Below are positions 1 through 10,891 of a DNA stretch of 64,000 bases, piece by piece. Within the stretch, counting starts at the first letter, position 1, and each line of letters opens with the position of its first letter. The translations under genes and the position numbers were made by a program. The notes under the pieces are model-generated. The model did no database searches. It worked only from the letters and a program-made list of their open reading frames with translations, and had not been told where the DNA came from. Origin of the DNA: Petrosia ficiformis (lineage: Eukaryota > Porifera > Demospongiae > Haplosclerida > Petrosiidae); NCBI GenBank assembly GCA_947044365.1, contig OX345636.1, positions 18,826,548-18,890,547 on the forward strand, in the 5' to 3' direction.

Positions 1-535
1 TCCTGTAGCCATGCCTCTTGTAGTTATCCATCACTCCTCCTGTTATTCCTGAGGAACTGAGAGATATTACTCTCACAAGCTATGTACATCTCTCTGAACG
101 AATTATTTCATTGAATTGCTATAGTGATTTCCACCACTTGAAGAGAATCACAACATGGATCCTCAGATTTGTTAACAACTGTCGACACTCCAAGAGTGAC
201 ACCCAACAAGTTAACAAGTCATCGATACTATCAGTCAAAGAATTGGAATTAGCTGAGTAATACTGGATCAAGCTGGTACAAGAGACACACTTCACCAAAG
301 AAATTAACTTGATTAAGAGGAACTAAACTCTACCCAAAAGGAGTTGTTTGATTACTTTACATCCTTTCATTGATAATGAAGGAACTTTATGCCTCAGTGG
401 CAGGATTGGTCATTCTAATCTCCCATACAAACAACTTCACCCAATTATACTCCATGGTAATCACCAAATCACCAAGATGATTATAAAAGCAGAGCATTTA
501 CGTCTATTACATGTTGGACCGACGATGTTAGCATC
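1..535 (+). pseudogene. BEL/Pao retrotransposon pol remnant (linker and integrase N-terminus)
   Basis: The plus-strand translation from about position 60 follows the Pao-type region between RNase H and integrase. It has a 'HHLKRITTWILRF' segment, an 'LSVKELELAE' segment, then 'LHPFIDNEGTL' and 'KQLHPIILHGNH', which resemble the integrase zinc-binding region of BEL/Pao elements, ending in 'LLHVGP'. In-frame stops interrupt it (after 'ELELAE' and after 'LIKRN'), so it is dead. The left end is cut by the window edge. The frame then runs directly into a Ty3/gypsy-like integrase tail. The family call rests on motif memory, not on a search. Confidence 0.6.
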
Positions 536-1148
536 GATCACCACTGCACCATACCATCCCGCTAGTAATGGACTAGCCGAAAGAGCAGTACAGATCCTCA
601 AGGAAGGCCTTAGAAAGATGGTGGATGGTGACATGGATACTAGACTAGCTAGAATATTGTATAGATATCGAATGATGCCACATACCACTACAGGTGTATC
701 ACCTGCGGAACTGTTAATGGGAAGAAAGCTTAGGTCTCATCTTGATGTATTGCAACCGGATATGTCTTCACATGTTATGATCAAGCAAGCAGCTCAAAAG
801 TCAGGATTTGATAAAAGCAGTAAGGAGCGAACCTTTAAGATTGGGGATCCAGTTTATGTTCATAACTTTTCACAAGGTAAAAAGTGGTTATCAGGAATCA
901 TCATTAAAATGCATGGATTACGAACATTTGAAGTTAAGTTGAGTGATGATCGTGTCGTACGAAGACATCTTGATCACATTCGTTACCAAACCACTGACCA
1001 AGCTGAGGAGATACAAGAGGATCTGCCACTCGATCTTCTACCTGTTCCAGAGAAGGTTTCTCAAGAAACACCACCACCAATGATGGAACTTCGACGTTCA
1101 AGTCGTGCTCATTGTCCTCCAGATCGCTATACCCCTGATATTAACTAA
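536..1148 (+). pseudogene. Ty3/gypsy integrase C-terminal part
   Basis: This open stretch starts with 'TTAPYHPASNGLAERAVQIL', the conserved segment around the last acidic residue of Ty3/gypsy integrase cores. It continues with 'HTTTGVSPAELLMGRKLRS' and a C-terminal 'GDPVYVHNF...W..G.I' module, and ends at a TAA at 1146-1148. The first two catalytic acidic residues are absent, because the upstream sequence is BEL/Pao-like. A polypurine stretch and an LTR-like sequence follow immediately, as expected at the 3' end of pol in an element without env. Either recombination or a nested insertion fused the two families in one frame. It is a partial copy and inactive. Confidence 0.75.
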
Positions 1149-1149
1149 G

Positions 1150-1412
1150 GATGGAGGAAATGTGGTGTATGAGGTTTATACTGTTCCTTAGATCTGACAG
1201 TGTTAATAACTGTTAATAGACTTGTTACTGAGATATATATATAATCCAGCTCTTTGTTCTTTGTTATGTATCAGTGTACTTTTGTTACTGGCCAGAGGCC
1301 TGCTCTTATTTATGTATACTATAAAAGTGGTCATTTATTGTATTTAGACCAGTATGTTCATTTGAGTTAAATAAACCAAGTTAGTAATTACATATATACC
1401 AAGAACACTACA
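1150..1412 (+). repeat. Polypurine tract and 3' LTR of the gypsy element
   Basis: A purine tract (1150-1160) directly follows the integrase stop and precedes a sequence opening with TG at 1161. The LTR holds a TATA-like 'actataaaagtgg' near 1318 and an 'aataaa' near 1370, as expected for promoter and poly(A) signal. I place the end at the CA at 1412; 1420 is also possible. No 5' LTR is present in the window, so the boundary cannot be confirmed by comparison. Confidence 0.55.
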
Positions 1413-1420
1413 ATACTACA

Positions 1421-1850
1421 ACCAATGAAGAAGATGATGAACAACAACAACAAGGTACAGTTAATGGGCCTCCCCAATTAGAAAGTTCAGTAGTTAGGAC
1501 AGACTTTAACATGCCTAACATGGAAGCTGTTGACATCATTCATAATGGAGATTTCAATTATCCAGTTATAAGACTACCAGCCTATTAGTTTGTTTACTGA
1601 TGCTAAAGCAGAGGGAAATGACATTTCCCTGTTTGTTTCGAAATTGTGTCAATGATTTTCTAACAGCCCGTGATCCAGCAATAAGTATTATGGACTATAT
1701 TCAAATCCGTTTATTTAATGCTGATAATAGATGGGCTAGTAACATTCCCATTTATTGTGGTCATGTAATCTCCTTGAGCAACACAGACTGCGTGATGCAG
1801 TTTGCATTGCAATGAGAATCCGATCCTCTTCGGGGGTAGATGACCTAGAA
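1421..1850 (+). pseudogene. Possible Helitron Rep/helicase fragment
   Basis: Translations in two plus frames resemble the 'helitron-like N' region that precedes the Rep domain. One segment has 'NDFLTARDPAISIMDYIQ' followed by 'RLFNADNRWASNIP', and after a one-base shift 'LLEQHRLRDAVCIAMRIR' continues the pattern. The fragment is short, frameshifted and lacks the HUH motif, so the family assignment is tentative. Confidence 0.3.
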
Positions 1851-2197
1851 ACCATTTAGAACGTCTCCTATCCCTATCTAGCCTTCTTCTCTTTTCCCTG
1901 GTTGATTCCAGTATGCATACATATACACGTGGTTGATCTCCCTATCTTAACCAGACCCTCCCCTTGTTTGCAGTTGAAGGGTCTGCCTAGCGAGACTACA
2001 TTCCCTGTAACTACAATAAGTCACTTGAGTTAGACAAAAGACCTTGTAAGAAAGCCATAGATACCAAAATCATGCCGCGTTAGCTGCAGGAAAGTAGCAA
2101 GGTGAGTGTAGTAATAAGTCTTGCTATTCGTGATGACTCCATGTTTCATTGCGCCCACAACTAATTAGTGTTGTGTTAATTGCATTCTTGAATGCAG

Positions 2198-2247
<50 letters not shown>
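2198..2247. repeat. (TA)n microsatellite
   Basis: About 50 bp of nearly pure AT dinucleotide repeat with one slip ('ataat'). Confidence 0.95.
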
Positions 2248-2248
<1 letters not shown>

Positions 2249-2569
2249 GCTAGCTGAGATTCAACCTCCACACTGCACGATTAAAACTTTTGGCTTTGAG
2301 GGTTATTTGCTTCATAAATAACTACACCATCTAAACTGCTGAAGATTATAACTGTATGTGTAGTCTACCAAAACAAAGGGGTAGATAATTTACATGGATA
2401 CAGTTGATTATATAAGTGGTATTTTCATATAATGTGTAAGATATCACAATCAATATATGGTTGAGGCAAATGTGTTGAATTGAATTTGTGGTCCAATGCA
2501 TCATCAACTGGATCCTCCAGCAATGAAGAAAGTGATGGAAAAAAATGAGAGTGGTCCAGATGTGTCATA

Positions 2570-2812
2570 GAAACCCACACAGAATGGGCAGATGTTCGTA
2601 TCACCACCACTTAATCTGAAGCTGATTGTTTCTGACAATGGAACAGCTTTTACCAGTTTAGAATTCCAGATGTTTGTAAAAAGCAAAAGTGGAATATACA
2701 CCGTAAGAGTGCACTACCGGACTACTACCCATACAACAACAGGTCAGAACTTATAATAGGGAGAATCGCAATCTGGATCTAGTATACCCAGATACACAAA
2801 GAAAGGTGTTGA
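2570..2812 (+). pseudogene. Ty3/gypsy integrase core fragment with internal deletion
   Basis: The plus strand reads 'LKLIVSDNGTAFTSLEFQ', the D-N-G-x-x-F catalytic segment of gypsy integrases. After 'KSKSG' it jumps to 'HYRTTTHTTTGQ' and, one frame over, 'RNLDLVYPDTQRK'. These are positions normally more than 50 residues downstream, so the middle of the core is deleted and the frame is broken. It belongs to the same broad family as the tail at 536-1148 but comes from another copy, because the TTTG segment is present in both. Confidence 0.65.
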
Positions 2813-5417
2813 GTAATTTGTTGTGAAAGTACATTTACTTTAATTGCCCATGCAGTTTCGTTCTATTTATTTATTTTTCTAGCGAACACATGTGACATTT
2901 TATGAATAAACAACAGTGGATATGCCCTGTTTTCCGTAGCCAACTTTTATGCTGTGCTAGTTCTATTTCACTCTGTTTTTCTGTTAAGAATTTTAGATAC
3001 GTAACACAGGGAGTCAGTAATATGTCTCGTTCGGAAAAGAGCAGGCTGGTGAGTAGAATATTAAGTGTGTTGGATGGTCAGAATGTTGAATTCAGTGCAG
3101 CATTACCCTGTACAGTAAAGGAATCTCCTTTTCTTTTTTGACAAATAACTTTAAAAGTAATGGAAAGGTCCTTTAGGAAGTGTATACATTAGTGTATAAA
3201 CTCGGTGCTTTGGGAATTAGGTATGAGGGTATCTGCATCACCACCAAGGGTGTAACTAGCAATTGGCTAGAGCAGGCTTTAAGCCTACCCTGAGATTTTA
3301 AAATTATCTGCAAAATTTCAAGTACAACTCGATTTCCTTCTACCACAGTACCCAGTGATAGCTAGCCTTTTCACTTTCCTCTTTAGCCTCAGCCATCAGA
3401 ATTAATGTTTATTATAGCAATTAAAGTTTATTATTACATGTGTGTGTGATATCCACTATCTCTACAAATCAATCCATGTGTTTCCTAGCTGCAAGAAATC
3501 CTCTTAACATTAGTATCTTAAAGTATTGATACATATCACTACCTACACCACCCATAATTGATAATTGATTTTAGGATATGTTGTACAAACGTACATAGTT
3601 AAGGGAAGGTGCATCATTTCAGGGGAGTTGGTCAATTAATAGACATGGCATGTAATGGTATGCACGCTTGAACTCTACACTTACAGGTCACCCAGCGGGA
3701 AGAAAGCTGCTTGTAGTTTACATACAAACTAGAACTAACAGCTATCCTACCTGAAATATATCCCTAAAGTTTTACAGGATCCTTAAAAAAAGTAAGAATA
3801 GATTTTATCAAAGTAACAACTATACATGTAATAGTTTGCTGTCTCTTCTTTAAAATGTTGGTTTCTCACAGACAACCAAGATTTAAAATTTTACAATGCC
3901 CACTTCGTATTTTTTAGGACTTTGCTACAGGAGTATCAGGATGATTGTTCTCTTTGTCTGGCATATTCACTAAAGTGACCTTTCCGCAAGTCATGTTATC
4001 ACATATGCAGCATGCGAAGGGCATAAACTCTGCATGGTGTTGTATTACAGGATCTATATTTAATTCCAAATTTCAAATGTTTTTTTTATTTTTATCTGAA
4101 GGACTTGTGGTAATCTATGAAAAATGTAGAGGGGACAAGACTAGTTGTAATATTAATAGATAAGTTTCAGAAATGTATGCCTTTTTGCACTATATATAGC
4201 CAATCTTTATGTTTTAATAGCTTTCAATAGTGGATACAGGATCCAGTAGAACATCTTTCTCTATAAAACCCTATATGGGTCACTGCTTAATTATAACAGC
4301 GACAATAAAAGAATAATGATACAAAATATATGCAACTCTTTGTTACATCATCTCGATAGAGGCTACGAATCCATTCCAGCATCTTTATTTATCAGTGTAA
4401 AACTTTATAATTGCATGTGTTTATAAGTAATTGATAATATGAATACCTGTAGAAAATCAGTGAAGCTCCCACAACCAAAAAATGATTCCTATGCCTTTGC
4501 CTACAGTTCAAAATTACAGTTCAAAATAAGGAATTAGCTTGAAAATGAATCACATGAAGATGTAAAGTTATGTTAAATCTCGTACATAATCATCAACCTC
4601 TCCTGACTCATATTCTTCTCTTCAAATGTAGCGTCTTCATCAATGTCTTCTATTATCCTCAAGGTCTTCCTTATTTAATTTCTCTTCTTCATGTGTAGTA
4701 TTCAACTGAGTAGCTCTTTTAAATGCTTCTCCTCACAAAATAAAAAAAATTTCACAATGCCCTTTTTGTATTAGGACAAAAACCTAAGCTGTACATGGTG
4801 TTGTATCACAACATCAAAACTCCAGAAAAGAGTGATTTCACTTCTTGGAATCAGAGACCCAGTGTGCATGATGATAAGAGATATAATTATGATCTTGATA
4901 ATCTTGAACTTGTCCAAAGCTACATCATCACCCAGCCATAATAATGAAAGCTCTTTTTCTTTGACAAACCTACCTCCCATGTCTAGCTATAAAGAAAATG
5001 AAATGTTAAGTAGGAATACAACAGAAGTAGCCAAGGTCTGAGTATCGTCACCACACTAGAATGATAATCATGTTCTTATTGTAGAGTCTGTCTATGTATT
5101 CATACAGTTAGAAATTGCTTCCTCAATTTGTCATAAGTTCTAGAAATGTTTTGTGTTCTAGAAATGTTTTGTGTAAACTTTACTATTATTTTTACTATGT
5201 ATGTATGTCTTTGATTTTTAAAATGAATGAGATTTTATGATCAGGTGATTGATTAACAATTACATCTGCTATAAGCAGATGTATGGTTGCTAAGGGTTTT
5301 CTGAACAGTACAGCAGTTATGAAGGAGACCGTAGGTGTATGCCATTTCCAGCTGTTCATTGAAAACATATTTATCCATTAATTACGATCAAGACAGAACG
5401 ATATAATTTACCTCAGG
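2813..5417. other. AT-rich stretch without a supportable gene
   Basis: Apart from the interspersed repeat at 3590-3860, I see no conserved coding pattern here. Short open frames at 2902-3141, 3945-4163 and 4832-5041 have no recognisable motif and no splice context. Confidence 0.5.
3590..3860 (+). repeat. Diverged copy of the 'catccctatgattgc' MITE family
   Basis: The segment 'gttaagg...ttggtcaattaat...catggc' followed by 'acctgaaatatatccctaaagtt' matches the interior of the elements at 43815-44233 and 53503-53941 in the same order and orientation. The outer terminal repeats are not recognisable here, so this is an old truncated copy. Confidence 0.65.
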
Positions 5418-5850
5418 TGATGATAATCTATTGTAGGCAATATGATGACTGTTCAAGTCTTTATAGCTTCTTTAAATGTGGGTTAGGGGATATCTTTACT
5501 GAACCATGTGATGCACCCCACATTACAGATTTTCATTTAGTCAGTATGTTTTCAAGTTGTATTGATTAGGCAACGAAATTTAAAATTCTGGAATTATTCA
5601 CAACTAATAGCAAATGTTGCATTTGGAATGGCATTGACTGTCCTGATATATATACACCAGACTATTTGGAATCATACACTGAATAAACGGGGAGAGCTGG
5701 TAGAAATAGGAGTACAGCTGTTACTCTGTTGAAGACAAAAGGCTGGAAACATTATGTTGATGATGGAATGAAAAACTATATAGAAAATACTGATCAATGC
5801 AGTAGGAAAAAATTGTTTTCTGAAATTGTACATAATGGACATTCGTGAAC
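5418..5850 (+). pseudogene. RecQ-like helicase C-terminal domain fragment
   Basis: The plus-strand frame reads 'MIIYCRQYDDCSSLYSFF', then 'LGDIFTEPCDAPHIT', 'HLVSMFSS', 'NGIDCPDIYT', 'LESYTE', a stop, and 'TGRAGRNRS', then 'MKNYIENTDQC'. This order follows the helicase C-terminal lobe of RecQ-type proteins: motif IV, motif V ('AFGMG.D.PDI') and the arginine-bearing motif VI ('Q.TGRAGRD'). At least one frameshift (at 'VAFGMA') and in-frame stops show it is dead. Lineage-expanded RecQ-like genes or mobile-element cargo are both possible sources. The 5' half is not nearby. A different RecQ fragment lies at 63262-63720 on the other strand. Confidence 0.7.
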
Positions 5851-6095
5851 ATGCACAAGAATAATTATACTTTGTTAAAGAAATGTAAACAAATCCTAAT
5901 ACTATGTAAAATTATTAGTATACTGAAACTTTGCATTACTATAATGGAAATTATATACATATATGGAAATTCATAGTTAGGTTGATACTGTATAGCTTGG
6001 CGGAACAAAACATTGGCAGTTACGCCTAGAAACAGGGAAAATTTAGAGTTTATATAGTTATTTTTGAATATGTTTATTATTACTGAAGTATATCT

Positions 6096-6300
6096 GTGGT
6101 TGGGGTTTGTTCAACACGTGTACGTGTGCAAGCACAAAGCATTTTCGATATGACCAGCTGTATATTTGGCCATCGCGTCTACAAGAATGTATGGATGCCA
6201 AAGCTAGGGGATGAACTGGAGTGCAAAAAAGGAGGAGACAAGGAGGTGTTGTTGTTAGGCATCTATCGACTTCCGCTAACCTCTACGTTATGGCCCTGCT
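6096..6300 (+). pseudogene. Possible HIRAN-like domain fragment
   Basis: The frame opens near 6096 and contains 'FGHRVYKNVWMPKLGDELEC'. This resembles a short module ('GYHVYK.VW.P..GE.L.C') that I associate with small HIRAN-like proteins of basal animals. The expected continuation ('AVAV...VG') is missing, so it is degraded or a chance match. Confidence 0.25.
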
Positions 6301-6440
6301 GGACATTCTTGTTGACTTCCTTGAGTTCCTTTGCAGATAAAAGAGTACAGTCATTCTTGTCAGGCAGTATTGTTTTTCTCACTCTTTTGATGTGCTTCAA
6401 CATGGTGATAATCACATGTGGTTTTGTACTATATTTTTAA

Positions 6441-7293
6441 TTTTAGGGATTTAATATTGACGAATTTAAGTTTACACCGCCAAACCACCGAAGTATTTTC
6501 TCTGCCAATATTTCTGGCTTTACGGTACATGTCTGTCAAACAAACTTACTATCCACTCTTCCAGATCATTTCCAGACATTTTTGTGTAATGACTTTGCCT
6601 TAGGCAAACCAAGTAGTCAATGGCTTTGGTGATACTCCAAGACATGATATTTTATTAAGTCCTTGACAACAATATCTCGTCTTTTTCTGAAGATGCCCTA
6701 AAATGCTTTCCACTTGACATCGTAACATAATCGTCCTGATCAAAATGAGAAGTATGGGTATAATTGTACTTGTTTTTGTAACACCCTCAAAACTTTTTAT
6801 CTGAGTCGAGTGCAGTTATTGTTTCTTTACAAACTCTGTTTAAATGGTCATTATGCAAGTCTGAGGAATATTTCCCTCAGGCACACCTTGAACATTTACA
6901 ACAAACCAGCTCCACAGTATTTGGTGAGCCATCCTCGGAGGAAGTAGCATATCGTGATTGATTAAAAAAAAGAAAAGCTTCGTTCTTTCTACCAGTAGCA
7001 ATAATTATAGGTAACATATATCGCCAAGCAGTTAAGACTCGCCCCCCATCACCCTATTTTATTGCGTCTATAATTCAAGTAAAACAGGTGTAAACTTACG
7101 ATTTGAATGGAGTTATCAAGTATCAACTTGTTGAACAGTGGAAGCTGAACTCAACGAAAGTGTAAACCACACTCTCGATAATCCAGTTATAATCCTTTCA
7201 TGCTTGTCACAGAGCCACAGATTTGCAGGAACAACATTTGAAGGAGTTTCCTCTAAAGACTTCATTCCAAACTTGGTCCTTCCAATGTAATTA
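6441..7293. other. No supportable gene
   Basis: Non-coding in all frames as far as I can read. It could contain decayed 3' sequence of the MULE pseudogene that ends at 7294. Confidence 0.4.
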
Positions 7294-7835
7294 TCAGTCT
7301 GGCATAATGTCCCAGCTCACCGCTGGTGCAAGTTCATTTTCACTGTTAGTGTGATTGTCCAATTTTACTCTTGAGACCCTTTCAAAGTGCTTTTGTCTTT
7401 GCTGCCTAGACATTCGAAACCATTTACTTTCAGGAATTTCTAAGTATTTGTACTCATCACAAAATTGATATTTCCCCCTTCCTGTAATAGCTCTTTCCAC
7501 TTCTCTTTGTTACTCATCTATTATCTCTTTCAGGTGAGTAACAAATGAAGGTAGCTCATTTTTGTTGTGGTTCACTTTTCGGTTTAGAACAAAATTAATG
7601 GATTCACTTGCATTGGTTGTGAATATAGCTGGTGGTACTCCAAGACCAGTATCTTCTCGTATGGGTTTTAGCATTCCTGTAGTAATGGCATCAAGTTTGT
7701 TGTTACAAAACCACTCCAACAAGCCAGCACAACAAGTAGGATTGTTTTCTTCCTTTCTCTTCCATTCTACTCTTTTTTCCTCAAGCTTGTGGTATAATAC
7801 CTCCTCGCTTTCGACATCAATTAGTCCCTCACAAT
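7294..7835 (-). pseudogene. MULE transposase pseudogene, copy 1
   Basis: The minus strand reads 'HCEGLIDVESEEVLYHKLEE', then 'CNNKLDAITTGMLKPIRED', 'LGVPPAIFTTNASESINFVL', 'ELPSFVTHLKEIIDE', and after an in-frame stop near 7508 'VERAITGRGKYQF' and 'LEIPESKWFRMS'. This is the segment after the catalytic core in one animal Mutator-like family, where a 'TTNPNEAINS' type motif and a 'VEKAIIGRGKY' type motif recur. A second, different member lies at 9424-10575 in the same orientation and aligns with it block by block. The catalytic N-terminal half is absent. Confidence 0.65.
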
Positions 7836-8160
7836 GGTAGGAGACTCACCACGATGGGAGATGATGTTTCGTGTATATAGCGTTAGGGGGCGTGGGCAAC
7901 GTTTAGATTGGAATTGGTTTGACATAGGGGCGTGGTCACGACTCCAGTCCACTGAGGCGGTGAGTCCAAGTAAACCAGTCCAGTCATCCAGTCCAGTGTT
8001 TACACACTCCTTTCTTGAGTGGAAACTGACCAGAGGGCATAGTTTTGTGCATCCATAGATTGTCTTGCAGGAATTATATCACCAATAAGCCCATGAGTTA
8101 ATTCTACTCTGAAATTGATGAAGTGTTTAACATGACTACATTGCGATGAGCATCTTTGAA
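7836..8160. other. GC-richer spacer between MULE and piggyBac scraps
   Basis: This stretch is less AT-rich than its surroundings and has repeated 'ccagtccag' words near 7975-7995. An open plus frame (7834-8058) has no recognisable motif. Confidence 0.3.
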
Positions 8161-8173
8161 AAGTACATATGAA

Positions 8174-8400
8174 TTAGTAATGGATGTGAAAAAAAATTTT
8201 GGATACTTTCAATCTTACATGGTAATATCGTCGAAGCTGATCTCTGTGATTCACACCACCCATATAAGAATTGTATGATAGTACTAATGCTCTTGAAATA
8301 ATTTGTTTTGTTCTACCATGTCTTTGTTTGCATGGTATCGTTGTTGTTTCAGATGGTTGTCCCTTTGTTTTATCCAATCACATGATAGCTGTTACTTGAA
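8174..8400 (-). pseudogene. piggyBac transposase fragment
   Basis: The minus-strand frame contains 'VLSYNSYMGGVNHRDQLRRYY', the piggyBac signature 'YN.YMGGVD..DQL..YY' around the third catalytic aspartate, which is Asn here. That substitution alone would inactivate the enzyme. Upstream in the same frame 'DKTKGQPSETTTIPCK' resembles the linker that precedes this motif. Everything else of the transposase is missing. It is unrelated in sequence detail to the bounded piggyBac at 31320-33852. Confidence 0.7.
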
Positions 8401-8527
8401 CTCGTTGTCTTATTACTGATTCTCTTCTGATACTGTTGTTGTTTCAGAAGGTTGTCCATTTGTTTTATCCAATCATATGACAGCTGTTACTTGAACTTGT
8501 TGTCTTTTTGCTGATTCTCCTCTGAAA
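8341..8527. repeat. Tandem duplication, two ~92-bp units
   Basis: The segment from 'ttgttgtttcagatggttgtcc' through 'ctgattctcttctga' repeats immediately as 'ttgttgtttcagaaggttgtcc' through 'ctgattctcctctga', with roughly ten differences. The first unit overlaps the 5' side of the piggyBac scrap, so the duplication includes part of that transposase. Confidence 0.85.
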
Positions 8528-9217
8528 CAAGAAAATATGTGTATACACTTGAGTTGTAGTTATTATCACAGGTAAATGTACCACCATCACTATACATTTT
8601 ATTGGGGATACGGGAAAATGTGGAATAGCATAAGTAACCCTCGCCCCCGCGTAGGGTAACTGACCTAGGAATATTGGCACTTTGAAAATACTATCAGCAG
8701 ACGGCAAATCACACAAGGATCAAAAGTAACAATAGGCTTTTGCTAAAACATTTTGTTTTAAAGTTATGACAGTTTTTGTAACTCACGGTTGCCATTTAAC
8801 AACTTTCAGATGACGTCTCGTAGCAAGAGTTCACTGAAACACAGCTCATCTTGCTTGAAGATATCGCTGTCGAATCACAGCTTGAAATGAAGTAAAATTG
8901 AACTAGTGGTTCCTACAACTTTGAGTTGGCTCTAAGCTTTCTGCCATGACTAGACTGCAATTTCTAGCTCCACCCATTTATTTCATCCACGTATATAATA
9001 TAATTTCAGTATAATTAGTCAAATATCGTCTTGTTAGTTGCTTACACTTCAGAATTCATCTCAATAACACATCATATTAAAATAGATTTTCAAGGCGCAG
9101 GCTACCATAGGAGTATGCGGGGCCAAATTTGTTAGCGCCTATGCATGCACACACCCTTTGCCAGGGGTATCCAGTACTTGTAAAGCTGTATCCACTAATA
9201 TTAGTACTCAGGTGATC
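8528..9217. other. No supportable gene
   Basis: No conserved pattern seen on either strand. Confidence 0.4.
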
Positions 9218-9320
9218 AGGAAAGTTGCAAAAAGGATACCAACCACTAAAAGAACTTTGTTGATGTTCAGGATAGTTGCCAAAACGATACCCACCAATAC
9301 AAGAAGTCTTTGATCTTTAT
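9218..9320. repeat. Imperfect tandem repeat, two ~51-bp units
   Basis: 'caggaaagttgcaaaaaggatacc...' and 'caggatagttgccaaaacgatacc...' align over about 51 bp each. Confidence 0.6.
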
Positions 9321-9423
9321 GTTCAGTAGGAGTGCTACTTGATGTACAAGCATGGGAAGCTTCGGGTTGAGCACTTTTCTTTCTATTGCAAACACTATCA
9401 GAAAATGAAACTCTGTAAAGTAG

Positions 9424-10575
9424 TTACAGTTTTTCTTCTTTTATCTTTGGTTTGCCACCTTTGCGGCCAGCTCCAGCTGGCATAGCATGCTTTGATGCCT
9501 GGAAAGGTCGAGTGGTCTTGAACTCTGTACTTTAGAATACCAATCAAGAAAATCTACCAAGTCACCATTAACTTCTGATGAAGCAATGGAATGCGAGCAA
9601 ATAGAGAGTGAAGTAAAATGGAAGCATCGATCATCACATTTGTATACTTTTCCACTACATTTGGCTGGGTTCCTGATTTTGAAAGAACATACCTATCCTT
9701 CTTGCACCCACCTGGAATCCTTGAAATTGACAACTTGTCAGAAACCAGCAGACAAGCCTTTTGCCACATCCCTTTCACTACATCAGTAGACAAATTCAAT
9801 TTCTGTAGTGCTATTTCCTCTGTTACACTTAATTGGTTATGCTGGATGGTAACAGTGGGCAGAGCTTCTGCTTCATCCTTCTCCAACAAGCTGATAATTT
9901 CTTGATATGAGCTCGTCTCTGCTGTTCCATTCATTCGCCACCAAATACCATCTATTACTTCTAAATGTTGATAGGCCTGCTGCATTTTGTAGTTACCTCC
10001 TCCAATGATGGCTTTCTCTACCTGTGTTTGTTGCTCCAAGACTAAATCCTTCATAGATGCTACAAATGCTGGCAGTTGTTGCTTCATATAGTTAGTCTTC
10101 CTTTTTAGTGCACTGTTGATTGCTTCATTAGGATTTGTATAATAGGGTCGTGGAGGGCAGCCAAACCCAACAGATTCCCTTGTGCTACGAAGGGTTCCAG
10201 AGCAGAAGTCTGCAAACTTGTACTGTACAAACCATTCATAAAACATAACACTTCTTCCAGTCTCTTTGTCTCGTTTTCCCAAACACTGCTAGCAAAAGAA
10301 AGATTAGCTTCAAATTCTTCCTCATCTAGATTGTCAACTAGACCTTGATGACGTGTACCATCTGAATCTACCCAGCCAAAGATCTCTTTGACATACTGCA
10401 TAATATCAGGCTGGGATGTACCAACACCAGTGAGATGTTGACTTGAAGATGACAAAAACAGCATAACAAACTATATCTTTAAATTGATGCCATAATGCCT
10501 CTATGATGTTTTTTTCCCCATCAGTACCAGCAGCCTTAATACTTGATAAAGATCGACGTAAACCAACCAACGTTG
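9424..10575 (-). pseudogene. MULE transposase pseudogene, copy 2
   Basis: Reading down the minus strand: 'SLSSIKAAGTDGEKNIIEAL' (the GTDGE motif of Mutator-like transposases) at about 10560-10500; then 'VDSDGTRHQGLVDNLDEEEF'; after a frameshift near 10270, 'CPPRPYYTNPNEAINSALKR', 'VEKAIIGGGNY' and 'GMWQKACLLVSDKLSISRIP'; and a C-terminus with 'MPAGAGRKGGKPKIKEEKL' that stops at 9424-9426. At least two frameshifts break it (near 10470 and 10270). It is longer than copy 1 and keeps the C-terminal tail, but it lacks the N-terminal zinc finger and the first catalytic residue. Confidence 0.75.
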
Positions 10576-10668
10576 AGAAAAAGAAGTTGTAGTTTCGAAA
10601 TTATTTTATCTGTAAAGAAAGGGTTACACAACAGGTATTTCTATATACGTGCTCCCCTATTGGAGAAA

Positions 10669-10745
10669 AAATATACATATACACATATATATATATATAT
10701 ATAAATTATACATACACATATACATACATATATATATATATACAT
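10669..10745. repeat. AT/ACAT simple repeat at the LINE 3' end
   Basis: A run of 'atacatatacacatatatat' type repeats at the 3' side of the minus-strand LINE, probably its degenerate tail. Confidence 0.8.
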
Positions 10746-10891
10746 AAACGAAAATAATATAACAATAAAGAGAAATGAAATAAAAACAATGAAATAAAAT
10801 TAAACAAAGCAATGCAAGAACAAGAACACGACATACATAATACAGACATTTGTACATTAATATTGCAAAAACAAATAATACCTGACAAATA

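Noticed and set aside
9586..9905. Plus-strand ORFs opposite the second MULE
   Set aside because: They are antisense shadows of the transposase frame.
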